Origin: Punica granatum
Lineage: Eukaryota; Streptophyta; Magnoliopsida; Myrtales; Lythraceae
Direction: 5' to 3'
DNA length: 64,000 nt
NCBI RefSeq assembly: GCF_007655135.1
Contig: NC_045130.1
Location: 7,502,001-7,566,000 of the forward strand
The notes under the pieces were generated by a model. It had not been told where the DNA came from. It ran no database searches and saw only the letters and a list, made by a program, of their open reading frames with translations. Below are positions 59,399 through 64,000 of the stretch, piece by piece. The translations under genes were made by a program, and so were the position numbers. Position 1 is the stretch's first letter. Every line of letters begins with the position of its first letter.

Positions 59399-62148
59399 CT
59401 ATATCTTGTTTTCCGCTAAAGAACTCAATAACCAGTCACCAAGTTTTGCCTCCTTTGAGACGAGATTGATTCCACGGACCCACAATGCCGTATTTCCCCG
59501 TGAGGCCGCCTCGAAGTGAACCTCTCTCCCAGTTTCTGTCACCACCCTAAAAAGAGTCCCTTTATTTGTGTCTAAAACATTCTTATTCCTCCGATTCTTT
59601 GAAAAGTTGGTACTGGTTCCGGCCACTGACTCCTTGCAGATCACATTTCTCCGGCTTGACTTTCCCCAACTCAACAGGCCTGACTTAAGCATCCGAACAG
59701 CCTTCAAGTGTGGCTTACCCCTCCCTTCCCTTGTGTGCTTGCAAAGCTCCTCCCCTAGCAGCACGTGGGCTCGGGCCATATGGTCGAAAATCACATCCTC
59801 TGCGGCCTTACTTTTGCTGATCTTTTTGGCCACAGAGAGGGCTGTCTCCACGCTCTCGGCACCGTTCTGCAGCAACAGCCTGCATGCATCGGCGTTGCCT
59901 TCCCTTGCTGCAATCATCAGAGGTGAAGAACCATTCTCATCTAAAGAATTTATCCCATATCCCAATTTCAGGAGCTGAAGTATGGCGTTTAAATTTCCAG
60001 CCCGTGCTGCAAAGTGTAAAGCTTGGAACTCCATGTGTCCATTCAGCGTCTGTGAAAGAACAGACTCCAGTAATATCTCTTCAAACCGGTTCTTCACACT
60101 CGCACAGGCGTGATCTTTAATAAGGGACATTACATTATGTCCATCCCGGCTCTTAATGCTGATATCAGCACCGTATTTGATAAGAAAACGGAACGCTTCC
60201 GTTTGGCCCGCCTTTGCTGAGATGAGAATCGGTGTCAGACCTGACCCATCCTGCTTATTTATACCTTCCAGCGAATTTTGGACTAATTTCTGCAGAATTT
60301 CTATGTCTCCAACGGCTGCAGCAAAATGGAGAGAAGAGAACACCTCGAGCCTGCTGGAGAAGACATTTTCTCCACTGAGGATTGCTGTACTTATCAATTT
60401 CGGCAGAGATGAACTGAAACAGCTTCTCTTCGCCAGTTGAACTGCGCTATCCCCGTTGTTATTTACCAGACCGAGGTCGGCGCCAGAAACCACCAATTGT
60501 AGAAAACATTCAGGCTGATCAAATTTTGTTGCAACCATTAAAGCTGTCTCGCCTGACTCCATCCTCGAGTTCACATCACATCCATGGAGGATCAGCTGTT
60601 TTAGTACATCTAGGCAACCCACCTGGGCCGCCAAGTGGATTGGGCGGGACTCGTGACCTTTCTTAGTCTTTATTGGGAATTCCACATCAACGCCAGCTTC
60701 CATGAGCACTCGTACAGCATCACAGTTCTGGCAAAGGATCGCATGGCAGAGAAGAGTTCGCCCTTGGAGGTGGGTCGAGAGGAACGAGCTTTTGTGATCA
60801 AGTAAGAGGCGCAGGATTTGGCCGCTAACTTCATAGTACTCAACTGCACACCATGCCTCATTGTACGGCTCGCCCAAGCATGCCCCGACTCGTAGTTCTT
60901 CGCCAGAGTAGATGTCCCAAGACCATGCTCCAAGCCTAAAGTTATGGCCGGTTCTTGCGCCTACCTGAACGCATATGGAGTTACAGAATTATAAACGTTT
61001 CCGTACAAGGACTTTTGGAATCTATGAGGTCCTTTATTTGTCTAAACGATGCTTTATCATGAAAGAGCAGTACCTCTAGCAGGTACTTAACCACGGGAAC
61101 CTGTCGGCTCACAATTGCAGCCACTAAAGGCGTGCAATCGACATTAGCATGCAAGGCAGGCTTAACCGACCGCAAAAGGACTCTATCCACACAGTTCTTG
61201 TCCACTCCATTCTGCACAAGTAAAAGTTCATGCACTAGTTACTGGTAGGTAGCTCCGGCAGCACATTTCATGCGACTATAATATAACGTATGGTGAAAAT
61301 TCACGAACCTCGACGAGAGCAGAGACCACATCTACGAACCCTCTGCAGCACGCCGAAATGAGAGCGCGCTGGGCCACGTCATGCCCCACCATCTCTGAGC
61401 GGATCAGAAGCCCAGCGGCCCTTGCCTGGCCATAAAGAGCAGCTTCCAGTAACGCATCCTCGCAAGCAGGTCTAGAGGCTCCTGCCTTGAGAAGCATATC
61501 GAGAAGGGCACAATGGCCTTCTCGGGCTGCTGCGGTGGTCGCAAAGCCTCTGAACAGCTCCTGGTTAACATCTGCTCCCGCGGACTACATACAGAAGAAA
61601 GGAAAATGAGGCAAAATTATCGGCCCGAAAATGATGGGAATGACTATAACTTACATACTTTGGATTCGACAACCGTAATAAATAGTTTGAATACAATCTA
61701 TGAAGAACTCAGACATGTCCCAAATTTCATAAAGTGGATTGGACAATCCAAAACAATTTCCACTTCATTGACTCGATCAACTTCTATGCTTCATTCGAAT
61801 TCCCCCGAGGAAAAACACATATATATCAGTTCTGCGAACTTTGAAGTTTCCATTTCATACCAGGAGCTTCCGGACAATGCCGATGCGGCCCGTGTGGGCA
61901 GCTCCGAATAGCGGCGTGACATCCGTCACGAAGTCCCTGTACACAATCTCCAGCTCATCAGCCTCTTCCTCCCTCTGCACACTCTCAATGCACTTCACTC
62001 TCAAGCTCACCGTCCCAATGTTGTTCACGTCCACCGCCTCCAATCCCAAGCACTCGCTGACAAGCTCGACGTCCCCACCGAGAGCCGCCTCTATCAGCCG
62101 CTGAGACAGCTCGTCCCTGTCCCTGTCCCTGAAGCTGTACCTCACCAT
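59399..62148 (-). CDS. Ankyrin-repeat protein, four exons
   Basis: Exons (minus): 62,148-61,861, 61,584-61,309, 61,211-61,074, 60,964-59,399. All introns are phase 0 with GT..AG ends, giving 755 aa. The protein is built from ankyrin repeats through about residue 600. Clear units include VTPLFGAAHTGRIGIVRKLL, SRPIHLAAQVGCLDVLKQLI, SGETALMVATK, LHFAAAVGDIEILQKLV, LTPILISAKAGQTEAFRFLI, LHFAARAGNLNAILQLL and SPLMIAAREGNADACRLLL. A basic region follows (RMLKSGLLSWGKSSRRN), then a C-terminal segment (TLFRVVTETGREVHFEA) that I do not recognise. I see no membrane segments, kinase or zinc finger, so it is a plain repeat scaffold rather than an ACD6-type membrane protein; partners and role are unknown. 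The start is the first ATG of the frame. Confidence 0.85.
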
Positions 62149-64000
62149 TTGCAGAGAAAGCGTAAAAACCGCCCCTAAAAGTCGGAACCCGGCACGAAAC
62201 TCTGCATCTGTGTACCCAAATCTGGATCAAGGAAACAAAGCAATGTGCAGGAATAAATAGCGGTGGACTAAAATATTACCTTAGAAGGGAAAAAAATCCA
62301 TGAAGGATTCTTTGATATTTATATAGACATTGAGCCGTGGATCAATTTGCATTATTAATGACTGTAGTCTAGTCACCCCAAATATTATTGTAGTCATGGC
62401 AAGTCAAACAAACACGACCCGTTAAATTATTTATCCCAAGGTTTGATAACCATGTCGGCCTTATAATCTTTTCTTTTGGAGTCCCCCAAAACTTAGAAAG
62501 CTCGCGGAGTTCTCGTGTATGCCGCGAACTCCGCATGCACCGAATGATTATCTGATCAGTGCCTATACACTTCGCAACTGTTTTATCGCTTTACTTGACC
62601 TTTAATGGAAAGAAGATCAATCCGATCGGATGGAAAAACTATATTTCTTGGGATGCCTGTTTGTGCAGATGGCAACTTGTTCTTGATAAGATATCGAATT
62701 GTAACGATGGTGATGTGGTTTCTGCTCCGACGTCCTTATCAGTGTCTGTCTAATCCTTTTTGCAACGGCTGATTTTTGGAAGGACGAGAACGGTCGATAT
62801 GCAGGCACCAATACTTAACAACTGGCCAGTGGGAACGAATGAAATTTATAATAATAATAATAAATCAAATGTGATTGGTCTTGTCTTGTTCACCGATTGT
62901 GATGTCAATGGGCACTATTTAACGAGTTTGAAATTGAGAAAGCAACAATCACAAACATATTTTATTCGCAGTTAAGCCTCTACGGTGCCATCAAGATTAT
63001 TATGTAGCAGCCTTGTGTCATATTTTCAAATGGCTGTACGGCATCAGCGCAAGTGGAGAACAATGTCTAAACTTAGAGGTGAAAATCAATGATGTGCTGT
63101 ATATTTGGTAGAAGGAGGATGCAGATTAGTAGAATGAAAATTGCAGTTTGCCATCAAAAGGGTGCAGCACACTAACGCACGCCTCGCTTGGTAGCCAAGA
63201 GGTTTCATGATCGATATTCGATATTCAATGAAACTATACATACTCTTTTATTAATTATTAGAATTTTTTTTCATTGTATTAGGCCACAACCTCCCTTGCA
63301 AGATCTTGCTTAGGATTGCGCAGCCTTGTGTATGACTTCATGTGCCTACATGTGGTTTTTGTCTTCTTCTTGCATCTAATTGCAGTTGACTATCCACAGT
63401 GCTATGGTAGATTGTCCGGTACTATGGTAGATTGTTCGTAGTTTCAGTCTATCCTGTTACTCGTTTCAATCTATCCTCTTAATCGTCTGTCAAGTCTTCA
63501 AGTCTTAGGTGAGAATTCGAGCCACGGAATCAATGGTCAATACAATGTGCTCTATTTTAATATCCTACCTTTTTCGAATGCTTCGTGTTGTAACTGAAAA
63601 ATTACTTTTAGTACTTGAATTTCGTCAGATTTTTTTTCTGTGTGAATTTACTCATTATTTTTTTTTATATAAAGTCTCGTGGAAAAATGGATCGGGTGGA
63701 GAAGGAGAAGGAACGTCATTAAATTCTGTAATTCGAGTCTATTGTCAAAGTATGATTTTTCTTATAAATATTTGTATTCGAATATTGAATGTATGTGGCG
63801 CCTACATTGTCGACCAATCAATCAATTATTGCATAATAATAATTGTTTTACTTGAGTTTGCTTGATCGTTGATTTGAAGATAAAATCTTTCAGTGGTCCA
63901 CCACCAATAGATTTGGAGGAGCCCAGCTACCTGTTTTCAAACTAACCAGCTATCACGCCGCTTGAACATAACATTGACCCTTAATAATCAATTAATTACT
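62149..64000. other. Ankyrin gene promoter and intergenic DNA to window end
   Basis: TATTTAT on the minus strand at about 62,254-62,260 is a possible TATA-like element about 105 bp upstream of the ankyrin start. Farther right are short frames only, including 118 codons at 63,509-63,865 without a domain. A decayed SINE-like tRNA head is seen at about 63,180-63,250. Confidence 0.45.

Overview
The window is nuclear DNA of a flowering plant, most likely a eudicot. The evidence is intron-split genes with GT..AG junctions, plant-type gene families (COMT-like O-methyltransferases, an MTP1-type zinc transporter, an SBT3-type subtilase, a RING-H2 protein), AT-rich intergenic DNA full of SINE, MITE, LINE and Helitron-like remnants, and one large Ty3/gypsy (Tat/Ogre-type) retrotransposon. 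The species cannot be fixed from the sequence alone.

Layout. Positions 1-17.5 kb hold no convincing protein-coding gene. They contain a LINE tail, an RNase H relic, an old 3.5-kb tandem segmental duplication whose copies carry different transposons, a nest of tRNA-derived SINEs and a MITE. At 18.2-19.6 kb lies the first O-methyltransferase gene (4 exons, 369 aa), preceded by a 320-bp promoter duplication. At 21,063-39,622 an 18.56-kb LTR retrotransposon, flanked by the 5-bp duplication CACAT, has landed in a small tandem repeat. At 41.6-43.1 kb lies a second O-methyltransferase with the same exon layout, so the retroelement now separates a tandem paralogue pair. Convergent to it is an MTP1-like gene (43.5-44.8 kb, minus), whose 5' UTR probably contains a 1.9-kb intron reaching 46.7 kb. 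From 47 to 54 kb only MITE and Helitron-like debris is seen. The right end carries a RING-H2 E3 gene (54.1 kb, plus), a 10-exon subtilase (55.1-58.4 kb, minus) and a 4-exon ankyrin-repeat gene (59.4-62.1 kb, minus).

The retrotransposon is the most structured object. It has 4-kb near-identical LTRs, a truncated ORF1 with a coiled coil, gag, a protease ORF ending in a G-patch-like domain, a 211-bp intron whose removal keeps pro and pol in one frame, and an RT/RNase H/second RNase H/integrase ORF with all catalytic residues I looked for. Its long 3' untranslated region holds five consecutive hairpins, each followed by GCAAAA, and a 1.1-kb array of GGAC...GTCC mini-hairpins. It looks recently inserted (roughly 20 LTR differences by eye). 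It also looks disabled: the 5' LTR tail, primer-binding site and start of ORF1 appear deleted, ORF1 has a stop, and gag carries two offsetting frameshifts.

The host genes do not form an operon-like unit. The only functional grouping is the O-methyltransferase pair, which shares intron positions but differs at a catalytic-acid position.
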